This document shows, in pieces, positions 1 through 8,851 of a DNA stretch of 64,000 bases. Where the stretch lies: assembly GCF_017377655.1 (NCBI RefSeq), contig NZ_JAFREL010000020.1, positions 147,830 to 211,829 on the forward strand. The letters are read 5' to 3'. The notes beneath the pieces were generated by a model. It did no database searches. It was not told where the DNA came from and worked only from the letters and a program-made list of their open reading frames with translations. Every line of letters starts with the position of its first letter. Within the stretch, counting starts at the first letter, position 1. This DNA comes from Candidatus Enterococcus ferrettii (GTDB taxonomy: Bacteria > Bacillota > Bacilli > Lactobacillales > Enterococcaceae). The position numbers were made by a program, and so were the translations under genes.

Positions 1-392
1 TGCGGAATAAAGACTAAGGACTGCTTCAAATTTTGGTGAATCACTCCTAAAAGCTTAGCTACTCGTACCAGCAGTACATTTGCATGAAACGGCTTCGCTA
101 AATAATCATCCACACCGGCAACGAGCGCTTCCACTTCATCCTCCGGCATATTTTTTGCCGTCAGCATTAAAATTTTGATCGCGTATTCCTGTTTCATTCG
201 TTGAGCGACTTCCAACCCATTGATTTTAGGCATCATCCAATCCAAAATCACCAGATCAAATTTCTCCTGATAAAAAGCCTCTATGGCCTCTTCTCCATCA
301 ACAGCTTCAACTACTGTATACCCTTCATGCTCCAAGAATCGCTTCAACAATTCCCGCATTTTATCTTCATCTTCACATAGTAAGAGTTTCAT
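1..392 (-). CDS. OmpR-type response regulator, receiver domain (3' end outside window)
   Basis: Reading from an ATG at 392 gives about 130 residues and runs off the left edge of the window. The receiver fold is complete: acidic pair E7-D8, phospho-acceptor D51 in LDWMMP, T78 and K100 in AKPF. The output domain is not in the window. An AAAGGA ribosome binding site sits 9 bases upstream. The motif pattern fits a VanR/OmpR-like regulator of a two-component system; its kinase, if adjacent, is off-window. The downstream neighbour (528-5906) has its own terminator between them, so the two are separate transcripts. Confidence 0.85.
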   Translation of the reverse strand, partial: MKLLLCEDEDKMRELLKRFLEHEGYTVVEAVDGEEAIEAFYQEKFDLVILDWMMPKINGLEVAQRMKQEYAIKILMLTAKNMPEDEVEALVAGVDDYLAKPFHANVLLVRVAKLLGVIHQNLKQSLVFIP

Positions 393-422
393 TTTCAAAA
401 ATCCTTTCTCTTAGCTATACAA

Positions 423-428
423 ATTATA
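423..428 (-). promoter_or_regulatory. Candidate -10 element for the response regulator
   Basis: TATAAT on the minus strand, about 30 bases before the ATG at 392. No convincing -35 hexamer is seen at 16-18 bases, so the promoter may need an activator, or the match may be chance. Confidence 0.35.
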
Positions 429-480
429 CCCACCATGACTAATTTTGCTATTCAATCACACCATCTTAATAAATTCTAAC

Positions 481-520
481 AAAAAAACGACCCATCCTAT
501 CACACAGGATGAATCGTTTT
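481..520 (-). terminator. Intrinsic terminator of the 7286-528 operon
   Basis: On the minus strand CATCCT pairs with AGGATG around a 7-base loop, flanked by a second helix (AAAACGA/TCGTTTT), and a run of seven T follows. It lies just beyond the stop codon of the 1792-residue protein. Confidence 0.8.
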
Positions 521-527
521 GATTGGC

Positions 528-3500
528 TTAGCCGGGGGGATTCCAAATAAGGAACGGCCAGGTTGTCTCATATAATGGTTCTGTTTCGGTGTTGCTGCGG
601 TAAGCTTCAAAAACAATTCGGTATTCACCGTTGAAGCTTTCATCTAATTGATCCTGAAACTTTATCGTAAACGGTTGAATCGTTTGCGGATCAATCGCAG
701 CGGGCAGCGGCGTTTCTATCAGCTCAGACCAAGCGGCTGGTTGATAATTAGCCCCTAATTTTCGTTGAAGCTTTGGAACAATCTTTCTAATCCTTTCCGA
801 GTCAAAGGTTAATGCGACTTGCTGATTGCTGGTTTTGCTGTAGAGTAGATGAGCATCCACAGCAGAAATCACCTGGATCCCTGTTTGTTCTGCTGGAACG
901 ATACTGAAGGGAACCTCTTCTGTATCCAAAACTTCATCATTTAACGGATAGGTGGCTGATTGACTTCTGACACCTGAAACTTTTATTTCATAGCTTTTGC
1001 CAGCAGCGAAGGGCTGAACATCATTGAAGAGTGTCAGTTGATAAGGTAAATTTGTGCCTACATTTGCAATGGCCTCCGCTGGATAGATGAACTGAAGCTT
1101 TCCATCTACGTTTTTAGGTCGAATCAGCGTACCTGGATTATTCGCATTTTGAAGCAGGACTCCCTGAGGCCAGTCAACCAGTGTTTTGTTCGACCCATCC
1201 ACTTCATAAAGTGCTAGATTTAATGCCAAAGATTTTTCCTTGTTAAAGCTGTCCACCGCCGAACCGATATCCGTAAGTGTGAAACGACCATTTAGCTGAA
1301 TAGGCTCATGCGGATGATAGCTCACCGGTGTCGAATTCGAAACAGCATTTGTAATACTGCGTTTTGGTTCAATAATAAACCGTTGTCTTTCTGTCTTTGA
1401 TGACTCATTAAAATCAAGATGCAAGCCGATGGTATCAGTAGAGGATATACTAGCATCCTCATTGGCAAAATCAAAAACAAACAGATAAGACAGCTTTTTC
1501 GCTTCATTTATGTGGCGCTTAATGTCTGCAAGAGTTAAATGGGTATTATCCGTACCCATTTTTACGAAAGAAGTCAATTCAATGCGCGACTGGGCACTAG
1601 CTGTATTATTTTTATAATAGTAATACTCAGGTTTTACCCGATCACCATTTTCCCCAGTGGACTGAACCTTCATTAAAATAGTATCTCCAACGGGTAAAGC
1701 GTTTGTCGCAGAGCCGGAACTAGCTGTTGTTCCAAAGCTCAAATAAATATCTTTTTCCTTTACATCCGAAGGCAATTGGCTGCCGTCTAAAATATCGTAA
1801 GCAACCTGAATCGTAAAGGCACCGTCCTCCAAAGTAGTGATATTGTTTTCCCCACTGGTAAATTCTCGATAGACCTTGCCCGCGACTAACGCTGGGTGAG
1901 CTTCAATTTTTGAAGCCTTTCGCTTAATATTTAGTACTATATCAAAGAGAAGATCCTCATTAGCCACCGAAGAATACCTTAACGTTACTTTCTTTTCTCC
2001 AATGGTATCATTGATATTTTTGGTGTTGTAAATTTTGTAATTGAGTTGATTCGTAGTAGAAGTTTGTCCTAAAGCAAGCGTATTGCTTAACGCCAGACTT
2101 AGATCCTTAATCTTGGGATCCGTCTCGCTGCCAATATCAGCAATATTTAATCCCGTGTTAAAACCAAAAGTGGTATTGCCATAGCTAGTCGGTTTATTCG
2201 GATCAGCTAGAATCTCATTAACCGAAGCTAATACCATATCCTTCAGACTCGTAGAAGCAAGCTGGTTGATCTGTAAATCATACTTATTCACAAAACTAGG
2301 TAAAGAAATGGCTGCGGTTTTGTTCATTCCTTCCGCTTCGCCAGTTAGATAATCATCACTGTTATAAGCCCAAATATCAATCACCTGAGGCTCTGGACGA
2401 TAGCGGATACGCATAGAATTTTCCGGCGCAAGATTGGTGAATTCATTTCTTGAGCCATTCATTGTATAAATTAGCGATACATACGGGGTCCAATAGGCCG
2501 TTTGCCCAGCTAAAACCGAAAATTCTTCCGTATTTGTTGGACTATAGGCAAGAGGCATTTCGGCAGTTAATTCCTCACCAAAGGGAATAATCATGCCGGT
2601 TTCCAGATTTCGTTCAGCAATTACCTTCACCATTGTCACGTTATCTAAATTGTTCTCCACAGCATCGTACTCTTGATAGCTTGCGTGCGCAGCAGAACCA
2701 TCAAAATTGGCCTGACCATTATTGAATCGTTTGTTTCGATCGGTCGAATAGCCGACTTTATAAGTAACCCCTTTGCTGGATATAGGCGTTACTTTTCCTT
2801 TTAAAGTCAAAGAAAATTTTGGAGTAGATTGTTGTGCATTCATCCATTCTGGGACTATCCCCTTTTTGGCTACTGGCAGATAAAAAATGAACCGCCCGTC
2901 ATTGTCCACTTCACCTGTTTGCGCTATATTTTTGAAAAAGAACTTGGAATTAAAGGTGGTTGTTTCCTTATCCAGTACACCACTGTCTTTGTTAGCTGAG
3001 GGATCCGTCACAACATTTGAAGACAGCTCTGTATCATACCCAAAATCTAATTCTGCTAGATTGGTACTAAAAACATTGCCTAGCTTAGTAGAAGCTAATT
3101 TAGTGACACCATTTTCTGTATTCAATCCTGCCTTACCCGTTAGCTTAGGAGCGATTCCCCAAACGTCCGTTACTAGGCTGTTTCCATAGCTTCCCGATAG
3201 AAAGGCAGCATATTTCTGATCTGTCACAAATAATAGTTCACGGTAAGAGATCGGGACTGCCCTTGCTCGAATGTTGACAGCCATTCGATAGGTAACGTTG
3301 ATTGCCTCTCCAACTAATTCCCGGTCCTCATTATAGTAACCTAGTCCATCGCTGTCCGTCGGCTTTAAGTAGTACAGTTTACTGTCGTCATCTAATACTA
3401 TAGGTTCGTCAAGTGTGTAGTTAAGCTGTCGATTATCCTGCACTAGATTGATCGAATTTTTGTCTAAATCAAAGTCGATCGGTGTGCGAATTAAAAAGAC

Positions 3501-5906
3501 CGGGTTCGGCGCATAATTTGTTGAACCATACGTATAATAACTAGCTATAGCACTTGCATTTACTGTTACCTTTTTGCCAACATCCACACGATGATTGATT
3601 GTACTCAACGTCTGGCCGTTCTCGTTTTTGACTGTCATCTTTGTCCCTGAGTCATCCAACAATAAGCCAACATCTCTTTTATTAGTCGTCTTATCAATGA
3701 AGGTCGTCGTACATCCGCCACTTAATTTATTGCCAGAAAACCCTTCTGCCGGCTTGATTTCAAAATTCGCTGTTCCTTTTGAACCAACATCCCCGAATGT
3801 ATAGCCGAAAAACTGTCCTCCAGATTCTCGAGGGCGCCCACTGTCACCACTTATATAACCGGAAGACGTAATCTCCAAATCATAAGACAGCTCTTTGATA
3901 TAGTAGTCATTACTATCAAAGTCGGCTGGTAAGCCTTCATTGAAGGTGCCTCCAGACAACATTTGTCGATTCACATAATAATAGTAACGTTCATTTGCAT
4001 AGCCTAGCAAATTGTTCTTCTTCCCGTCACTTCGACTAATTTTAACTCCTTGGTATTGTAGACTAGGCTTAAGCGAATAAGAGCCTGTAAGCTGGCCCTC
4101 ACCAGCAGCCGCACCTTTTTTTTGCAAAATGAAATCAAATTTGTAGGTGTAATTCCGCGATTCAGCAACGCTTCCTCCGTAATCCGCCGGGACAGTCCAA
4201 AACTGTACTGTAGTTACGCCATAATTCCATTTCGTTTCTGTATCAAATTTGTAGGTAGCTCGGGCTGTTCCCAAGGCAGTAGAATTGTTTTTAACGAGTG
4301 CATTTCCTAAAAGAGTCGTTGCTTGAGTCCCTTTAACAGAGATTGGCGAGTAGCTGGCACTTCGATTGATGAAGCTGAAATCAAAGGCTTCATCGCTGGT
4401 AATGGTCGCTCTTCCAGTAGAATTAGTTAGTGGATTTCGTGTATTTTCCGTTATTGTTGCTATTTCATTTTCATCGTATTCGTAATTGCGAAAAATCCAT
4501 CCCAAATTATTCTGTGTATAATGAAGCTGCTCACCAATAGAAAAGGATTGATTCTTTTCATTCTCTTGGCTAAACAACCGATAATACATACAGAGATCAA
4601 CGGCATTCATTAAATACTCTTGACTGCCATTAAACATCGAATAAGTGACTATTGTTCGACCATCCGCCAGGGTATCGACAGAATAGCTGATTATCTGCTC
4701 ACCATTGTTCGCCTGTGTGATCCCCGCAACCCAAGCATCCATTTTATCCGTCAGCAATTCCGCTGACAAATAGGTATTGTTAGTTAAGGGTTTATACGGC
4801 AGATAGGCTTGAAAGGAAACATTGCTCATGTAATACGCATTGCTGCTAGGATTTTCGGTTGTGTTGCGCACTCGCGGCTGGATAATCATTTGAAGCTCAT
4901 CGTCTAAAGTCTGGGGTCCAAGAGTCACTGCTCCTGTTGAACCTCCATCTGGACTTCTAACAACCGCAGTATATTCAATATCACTTGGAATAATGAAATC
5001 ATCCATTACTAAGGTTTTAGTCGGGGCATCATTTTCGATCAGCTTTACCTTTAAGGGCTGATTTCGAACTAAGCTGTCTCCCTTAACGCCGGTCCAAAAA
5101 TTAGGACTGTTCGTCGTACCATCTTCATAGTTAGGCAACAAATTCATCCGAAATCCTAAGGTACTGATGGAAGGTGATACATCAAAAACAATTGTAGCTC
5201 CCGTTACATAGTCAGTTGAATAAGCATTTGTCCCCGATAAAGGATCGACAAAAAGTGTCTTTCTAAAATTTACATTTAATTGATAGGTGGCTATCGTTTC
5301 CATATCCTTGACCGAATAGTTGTAGATATGGCTATTGTCGTTTACTAGTGCCTGCAGCTGGTCTTTTCTAACTAAAATCCCTCTAGGTACCACAATTTCG
5401 ATCTTTCTTGAAGTGATGTCGATGGTGGAGGCATCACTCAGCTGAAGCCCTAAATAGTAGCCGTCATTTTTTAGTACCTGCCAGTTAACCGAAACCTTAT
5501 CACCAACCGACTCATCTTTTAAATAAATTGGTACTAATCCTTCATTTTCATCACTTTGAATCCCCGCTACAAAATCCTCTGTATCACTTTGTGGCGCAAA
5601 ATTCGCTGACTCTTTCGGGACAGCTTCTTGACTGGAAGCCGGTTCTTTTTCTATTGTTTCAGTTGTCTGGTCTTCCGTTGATGAACTGCTTTCGTCAACC
5701 ATCGGAGGCTTTTCGGTTTGTTCAGTCGGTTCTTGTGTTTTAGTTAATTCATCAGAAGGTAAGGTGGTCTTGTCAGGCAGTACCTCGCTAGTATCCAGCT
5801 GAGTGGAGGCTTCGCTTTCTGTTGCGGCCAGCACGCTGTTTACTGAAGGAACCACTGCTAAAATCACGATGATAACCAGCAAAAATATTCGTTTTAAGTG
5901 CTTCAT
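528..5906 (-). CDS. Giant secreted surface/adhesin-like protein without a visible wall anchor (1792 aa)
   Basis: Residues 1-28 form a signal peptide with a hydrophobic core (LLVIIVILAVV) ending LAA. A Ser/Thr/Glu/Pro-rich low-complexity stretch follows to about residue 115, typical of wall-spanning segments. The remaining ~1670 residues are beta-rich and Asn/Thr-rich, like Gram-positive adhesins, but I recognise no named domain. The C-terminus ends at WNPPG with no LPXTG motif, membrane helix or charged tail, so retention on the cell must use another route. It starts 1 base after the stop of the 286-residue membrane-tethered protein, and its ribosome binding site lies inside that gene's last codons, so the two are probably translationally coupled. 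A partner complex with the two upstream proteins is inference. Confidence 0.8.
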   Translation of the reverse strand: MKHLKRIFLLVIIVILAVVPSVNSVLAATESEASTQLDTSEVLPDKTTLPSDELTKTQEPTEQTEKPPMVDESSSSTEDQTTETIEKEPASSQEAVPKESANFAPQSDTEDFVAGIQSDENEGLVPIYLKDESVGDKVSVNWQVLKNDGYYLGLQLSDASTIDITSRKIEIVVPRGILVRKDQLQALVNDNSHIYNYSVKDMETIATYQLNVNFRKTLFVDPLSGTNAYSTDYVTGATIVFDVSPSISTLGFRMNLLPNYEDGTTNSPNFWTGVKGDSLVRNQPLKVKLIENDAPTKTLVMDDFIIPSDIEYTAVVRSPDGGSTGAVTLGPQTLDDELQMIIQPRVRNTTENPSSNAYYMSNVSFQAYLPYKPLTNNTYLSAELLTDKMDAWVAGITQANNGEQIISYSVDTLADGRTIVTYSMFNGSQEYLMNAVDLCMYYRLFSQENEKNQSFSIGEQLHYTQNNLGWIFRNYEYDENEIATITENTRNPLTNSTGRATITSDEAFDFSFINRSASYSPISVKGTQATTLLGNALVKNNSTALGTARATYKFDTETKWNYGVTTVQFWTVPADYGGSVAESRNYTYKFDFILQKKGAAAGEGQLTGSYSLKPSLQYQGVKISRSDGKKNNLLGYANERYYYYVNRQMLSGGTFNEGLPADFDSNDYYIKELSYDLEITSSGYISGDSGRPRESGGQFFGYTFGDVGSKGTANFEIKPAEGFSGNKLSGGCTTTFIDKTTNKRDVGLLLDDSGTKMTVKNENGQTLSTINHRVDVGKKVTVNASAIASYYTYGSTNYAPNPVFLIRTPIDFDLDKNSINLVQDNRQLNYTLDEPIVLDDDSKLYYLKPTDSDGLGYYNEDRELVGEAINVTYRMAVNIRARAVPISYRELLFVTDQKYAAFLSGSYGNSLVTDVWGIAPKLTGKAGLNTENGVTKLASTKLGNVFSTNLAELDFGYDTELSSNVVTDPSANKDSGVLDKETTTFNSKFFFKNIAQTGEVDNDGRFIFYLPVAKKGIVPEWMNAQQSTPKFSLTLKGKVTPISSKGVTYKVGYSTDRNKRFNNGQANFDGSAAHASYQEYDAVENNLDNVTMVKVIAERNLETGMIIPFGEELTAEMPLAYSPTNTEEFSVLAGQTAYWTPYVSLIYTMNGSRNEFTNLAPENSMRIRYRPEPQVIDIWAYNSDDYLTGEAEGMNKTAAISLPSFVNKYDLQINQLASTSLKDMVLASVNEILADPNKPTSYGNTTFGFNTGLNIADIGSETDPKIKDLSLALSNTLALGQTSTTNQLNYKIYNTKNINDTIGEKKVTLRYSSVANEDLLFDIVLNIKRKASKIEAHPALVAGKVYREFTSGENNITTLEDGAFTIQVAYDILDGSQLPSDVKEKDIYLSFGTTASSGSATNALPVGDTILMKVQSTGENGDRVKPEYYYYKNNTASAQSRIELTSFVKMGTDNTHLTLADIKRHINEAKKLSYLFVFDFANEDASISSTDTIGLHLDFNESSKTERQRFIIEPKRSITNAVSNSTPVSYHPHEPIQLNGRFTLTDIGSAVDSFNKEKSLALNLALYEVDGSNKTLVDWPQGVLLQNANNPGTLIRPKNVDGKLQFIYPAEAIANVGTNLPYQLTLFNDVQPFAAGKSYEIKVSGVRSQSATYPLNDEVLDTEEVPFSIVPAEQTGIQVISAVDAHLLYSKTSNQQVALTFDSERIRKIVPKLQRKLGANYQPAAWSELIETPLPAAIDPQTIQPFTIKFQDQLDESFNGEYRIVFEAYRSNTETEPLYETTWPFLIWNPPG

Positions 5907-5907
5907 T

Positions 5908-6768
5908 TTACCCTCCCCCTTGTTTCTCTAATACATCAAATACGCTTTTATAATTCGTTGTGTAATCTTTTGATTCGTCATACTTCAACAGGTAGAAGGT
6001 TATGGAGCCTGTGTCCTTAACCTCACCTAAATCAATCAGTTTATCCAGCTGCTGATTTTGAATGGATTGAACGGATTGACCATAAAACACTGGGTTCGTT
6101 TGATCAGGCACCACTTCAGAACTCTTCCAGGTTAACTGAAAGGCTCTTTTTTCTTCAGTCGTAACTGTCACCTTTGCGTAGGGGCTATCTGCCGCATCTT
6201 CAACGATTACCTGAAATCCTTCTGGTGATTTTTCAATTAAAAATCGGGCGGTAAGTTCCTTCTCATAAGGATAGGTTGCTTTTGCCTTAACAACAGCAAC
6301 CTTGCCAGTAGTTGCACCTGCCAAGAAATCCTGTCCCAGCTTAATCTCAATAGTTGCGGCTTTCTGCTGATCTTTAGGTAAAAGCAATTCCTCAGTAATC
6401 CCATTAGCTGAAGAAACAGGACTACTATCCGCTTCAAAAGCTGCGGAAGGATCATTTACCTCGACCGTGTACTGAATATCCCGAGTAGTCAATCGTTTAC
6501 TATCTGGAAAATTTCGCAATTCGAGACGGATTTTATCCTCTGCGGTCCAATCAGCTATTACATAGTCATATTCCTCTGCAGCACTCAACGGTTCTTTTAA
6601 TAGGTCACTTGTAAAAAACATCTCAACTGCCTTCACGGTTGAATCCTTTGTCTGCTGAGAATAGTACTTTGCTAAGTAATAAGAGCCCATGCAGAAGATT
6701 CCAATGACTAGGACAACGATTAACCGCGTTCTATTTTTCTTAGATTTAAATGGGTTGCTTTCTTTCAT
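5908..6768 (-). CDS. Membrane-tethered extracellular protein, unknown function (286 aa)
   Basis: A short basic N-terminus (KSKKNRTR) is followed by one transmembrane segment at about residues 16-34 (LIVVLVIGIFCMGSYYL). About 250 residues then face outside, with mixed beta-type sequence. There is no cleavage site of the usual kind and no sorting motif, so it is probably an N-terminally anchored membrane protein. It is the middle gene of a three-gene operon: 11 bases after the 168-residue TasA/camelysin-like gene and 1 base before the giant secreted protein. I do not recognise the family. A role as membrane anchor or assembly factor for its neighbours, loosely comparable to TapA in Bacillus, is only a hypothesis. 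Confidence 0.75.
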   Translation of the reverse strand: MKESNPFKSKKNRTRLIVVLVIGIFCMGSYYLAKYYSQQTKDSTVKAVEMFFTSDLLKEPLSAAEEYDYVIADWTAEDKIRLELRNFPDSKRLTTRDIQYTVEVNDPSAAFEADSSPVSSANGITEELLLPKDQQKAATIEIKLGQDFLAGATTGKVAVVKAKATYPYEKELTARFLIEKSPEGFQVIVEDAADSPYAKVTVTTEEKRAFQLTWKSSEVVPDQTNPVFYGQSVQSIQNQQLDKLIDLGEVKDTGSITFYLLKYDESKDYTTNYKSVFDVLEKQGGG

Positions 6769-6779
6769 ATGTATATCAC

Positions 6780-7286
6780 CTAATCTATTTGTTCCGCTCG
6801 TAAATTCAAACGAATCGCTTCTAAATTATTTTCATTAACAGCATTTCTTTCTTCTTTCGGCCAAAAAATCCTTAGTGAGTAACTATGTACCTGGGGTTGC
6901 TGAGAACCAAGATTCATGGTGCCCTCTATTTTATTATTTTGAAAATCAAGCTTTTCCCCCTCTTTATACAGCTCATAGTCTACGGGCAATGACCCATAGC
7001 TTTCCAGCTGAATCGTATAACGCATAGCCGTTTCGATCTGTTTTACTCCATCCCTATCAGTAATGTCTATAGCTATTTCATCATATTCATCTGGCGCCAG
7101 ATTCAGATTCACGGGTACAGACTCGAAACGATCCCCTAAAAAAAAGCCTACTCTAGTCGACGCACCGATTTCGCTCGTGGCATGAAATTTGGAATAGGTC
7201 AAACTCACTACTAAAGAGAAGAAAACAATCGATAAGCTCAAGACTATTGCTGCTTTATAACGATTCTTTTTTATTAACTCTATCAT
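6780..7286 (-). CDS. TasA/camelysin-like small exported protein (168 aa)
   Basis: A basic start (KKNRYK) is followed by a long hydrophobic segment at about residues 12-30, then a TYSKFHATSEIG stretch. This resembles the post-signal segment of TasA/CalY (camelysin) family proteins, which depend on SipW-type peptidases. The rest is short beta-type sequence. Known members form fibres or are cell-surface proteases or adhesins in Bacillus; the assignment here rests on signal-region layout only. It is the first gene of the operon, with an AGGAGGGATC ribosome binding site. A signal peptidase is encoded nearby (11758-12300), although it carries the Ser/Lys dyad of ordinary bacterial enzymes rather than SipW features. 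Confidence 0.6.
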   Translation of the reverse strand: MIELIKKNRYKAAIVLSLSIVFFSLVVSLTYSKFHATSEIGASTRVGFFLGDRFESVPVNLNLAPDEYDEIAIDITDRDGVKQIETAMRYTIQLESYGSLPVDYELYKEGEKLDFQNNKIEGTMNLGSQQPQVHSYSLRIFWPKEERNAVNENNLEAIRLNLRAEQID

Positions 7287-7819
7287 CCTGATCCCTCCTC
7301 AAAATTGAAAAACTCATTTTTATCCTTTGCTAGCATAAAAGTACAGGTGTTATATTAAACTAGAGAGAATAATATTCTGCTTAGAATTTATTTCCCTTCC
7401 TCATTGCCTTCTCGCACAGCTTCCATTATACGACTCTATTTTATCATATAATTATAATCAAAATAGAATTATCACAGAATATTTCTCCGATCTTAAGGTT
7501 AGTTAAATTATACGGGTCACATTAAGAAAACAAAAAAGGAAAATACAACGATAAAACATCTCTTATTCTCTCAATTATTCTTTTTGTAACAAAATCCTCT
7601 GTGCTTTTGTAATGCAGGATAGAACTTTCCAGACCCCATTAACCTCAAAGCAATAAAGCGAAGTGTTTCAACTAAGTCTCGCTTACCGCTCACCCATTTA
7701 CTTGTTGCCCAATCCAAACAGAAAACTAGACCTTCTTACAAAATAAAAAGAGCATGCAGCGAATGCACACTCTTCCAGTCGGTCAGTTTGTTTTAGTTTG
7801 GGGCAAAATAATTTACGTC
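7287..7819. other. Intergenic region, 533 bases, mostly non-coding
   Basis: It separates the giant-protein operon from the small HTH operon. A minus-strand TATAAT at 7425-7430 may be the -10 of the 7286 operon, but no good -35 is visible. A minus-strand open stretch at 7571-7735 (54 codons, no ATG, no ribosome binding site) reads as protein-like sequence and may be a gene remnant. A terminator occupies 7741-7774. Nothing else was recognised. Confidence 0.5.
7741..7774 (-). terminator. Intrinsic terminator of the HTH/small membrane protein operon
   Basis: An 11-pair stem (7748-7758 with 7764-7774, two G-T wobbles) with a 5-base loop, followed on the minus strand by TTTTTATTT. Confidence 0.75.
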
Positions 7820-8038
7820 TTAGTTTCTCTGAGCCTTACGTTCTCTCTTTTTCACCACACGCAACGCAACATGAGCTGCTATTAAAGCAATAAACGGTAT
7901 CGCTCCTATGATTAGCAGGCTAGGCGGTATATACCCAACTGGAGGTGCTTTGCTACCGCCACCCACAACAACAGCCATTAATGATACCCCACACAGATTG
8001 TATAAGATCAGAATTGCCTTATTCAATTTATTCACCAT
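7820..8038 (-). CDS. Small two-pass membrane protein (72 aa)
   Basis: Two hydrophobic segments (about residues 9-27 and 38-60) are joined by a Gly/Pro-rich turn, and the tail is basic (KKRERKAQRN). It overlaps the end of the XRE-type regulator gene by 11 bases, so the two are co-translated and probably work together. HTH plus small membrane protein pairs are common in Firmicutes, often with the membrane protein modulating the regulator or acting as its target. No family name can be given. Confidence 0.65.
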   Translation of the reverse strand: MVNKLNKAILILYNLCGVSLMAVVVGGGSKAPPVGYIPPSLLIIGAIPFIALIAAHVALRVVKKRERKAQRN

Positions 8039-8321
8039 GATGCTCGTCCTCCTTTATATTGGGAAGGTTGTAATAGTTTCTCAGGTTTTGGGCATTGGCT
8101 AGATAATCTAAAAAACTTGGTTTGGCACGACCAATCAGCTTGTTAACATTCACTTTATACAATTCGCTTAGCCTTACCAATTGATCAACATCTGGGTAAC
8201 TCTTGTTGCGTTCCCACTTGGAAATCGTTTGAGGCGTCACATGAAGGACAGCGGCAACATCTTTTTGAGTGAACTGATTTTCTTCGCGATAATATTTGAG
8301 CTGCGAACCAATCTTAATCAT
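8028..8321 (-). CDS. XRE-family helix-turn-helix regulator (97 aa)
   Basis: Residues 4-60 form a Cro/CI-type HTH: the QKDVAAVLHVTPQTISKWE core and the YPDVDQLVRLSELYKV extension are diagnostic. The start is set at the ATG at 8321 because GAGGAGGT lies 7 bases upstream; a longer reading to 8420 would run through this ribosome binding site. The C-terminal ~35 residues lack a known domain. It is followed by an overlapping small membrane protein gene. It lies between the two surface-protein operons and could regulate either, but no operator was identified. Confidence 0.85.
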   Translation of the reverse strand: MIKIGSQLKYYREENQFTQKDVAAVLHVTPQTISKWERNKSYPDVDQLVRLSELYKVNVNKLIGRAKPSFLDYLANAQNLRNYYNLPNIKEDEHHGE

Positions 8322-8470
8322 GAGCGTACCTCCTCGTCTATTTAAGTATAACGTATCTGTTGAACTGCTCACCAGCTTTTTCAGGTAACGAATTTGTTGA
8401 CCGGAGAAATTACTGCTCAACGCTGCGTTGTTTCCTTGATGTGACGAGATTCATTAGCCCTGAACGCACT

Positions 8471-8504
8471 AAAAAAGCGGAGAAACTATACAAAGTTTTT
8501 CCGC
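8471..8504 (-). terminator. Intrinsic terminator at the end of the pilus operon
   Basis: GCGGAGAAACT (8477-8487) pairs with AGTTTTTCCGC (8494-8504) with one wobble. On the minus strand six T follow. It lies about 75 bases beyond the zinc-ribbon gene stop and is the first strong terminator after the pilus genes. Confidence 0.8.
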
Positions 8505-8577
8505 CTCTTAGGTTTACATTATACGAATCTAATAGAAATTGATGAATCAAACGATGAACGAACTTCTTTATCTCAGC

Positions 8578-8823
8578 TTATTTTTTCTCAATCAAATAGC
8601 TTTCTAATTTTGGAATGCTGACTTGTTCCTTCCAAATGCAAATGGGGCAAGCAATAAAATACTCCGCTGAAGCCGTGCATATTGGAATGAAAAATATAGT
8701 GAGCTTGCTGCCGAGTTTGATTCCCTCCATCGTTACCCAATTTGAACAATTAGGACAGGTGCACTCCAGATGTGTTTTCCCCAAATTTTCCGCAAATCCT
8801 TTACTACCCCAGACAAAAAGCAT
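8578..8823 (-). CDS. Small zinc-ribbon protein (81 aa)
   Basis: Two cysteine pairs, CPNC near residue 23 and CPIC near residue 59, frame a probable zinc ribbon. The segment between them is partly hydrophobic (KLTIFFIPIC), as in short zinc-ribbon proteins that associate with membranes. An AAGGGGA ribosome binding site precedes the ATG. It starts 28 bases after the winged-helix regulator stop with no terminator between them, so it is probably the last gene of the long pilus operon. Its function is unknown. Confidence 0.7.
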   Translation of the reverse strand: MLFVWGSKGFAENLGKTHLECTCPNCSNWVTMEGIKLGSKLTIFFIPICTASAEYFIACPICIWKEQVSIPKLESYLIEKK

Positions 8824-8851
8824 ACAATTCCCCTTCTTTTTTCACATACTC

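Noticed and set aside
528..5906. LPXTG or other sorting motif in the giant protein
   Set aside because: The C-terminus was read to the stop: it ends WNPPG with no motif, hydrophobic helix or basic tail.
8322..8420. Longer start of the XRE regulator
   Set aside because: It runs through a perfect GAGGAGGT site placed for the ATG at 8321.
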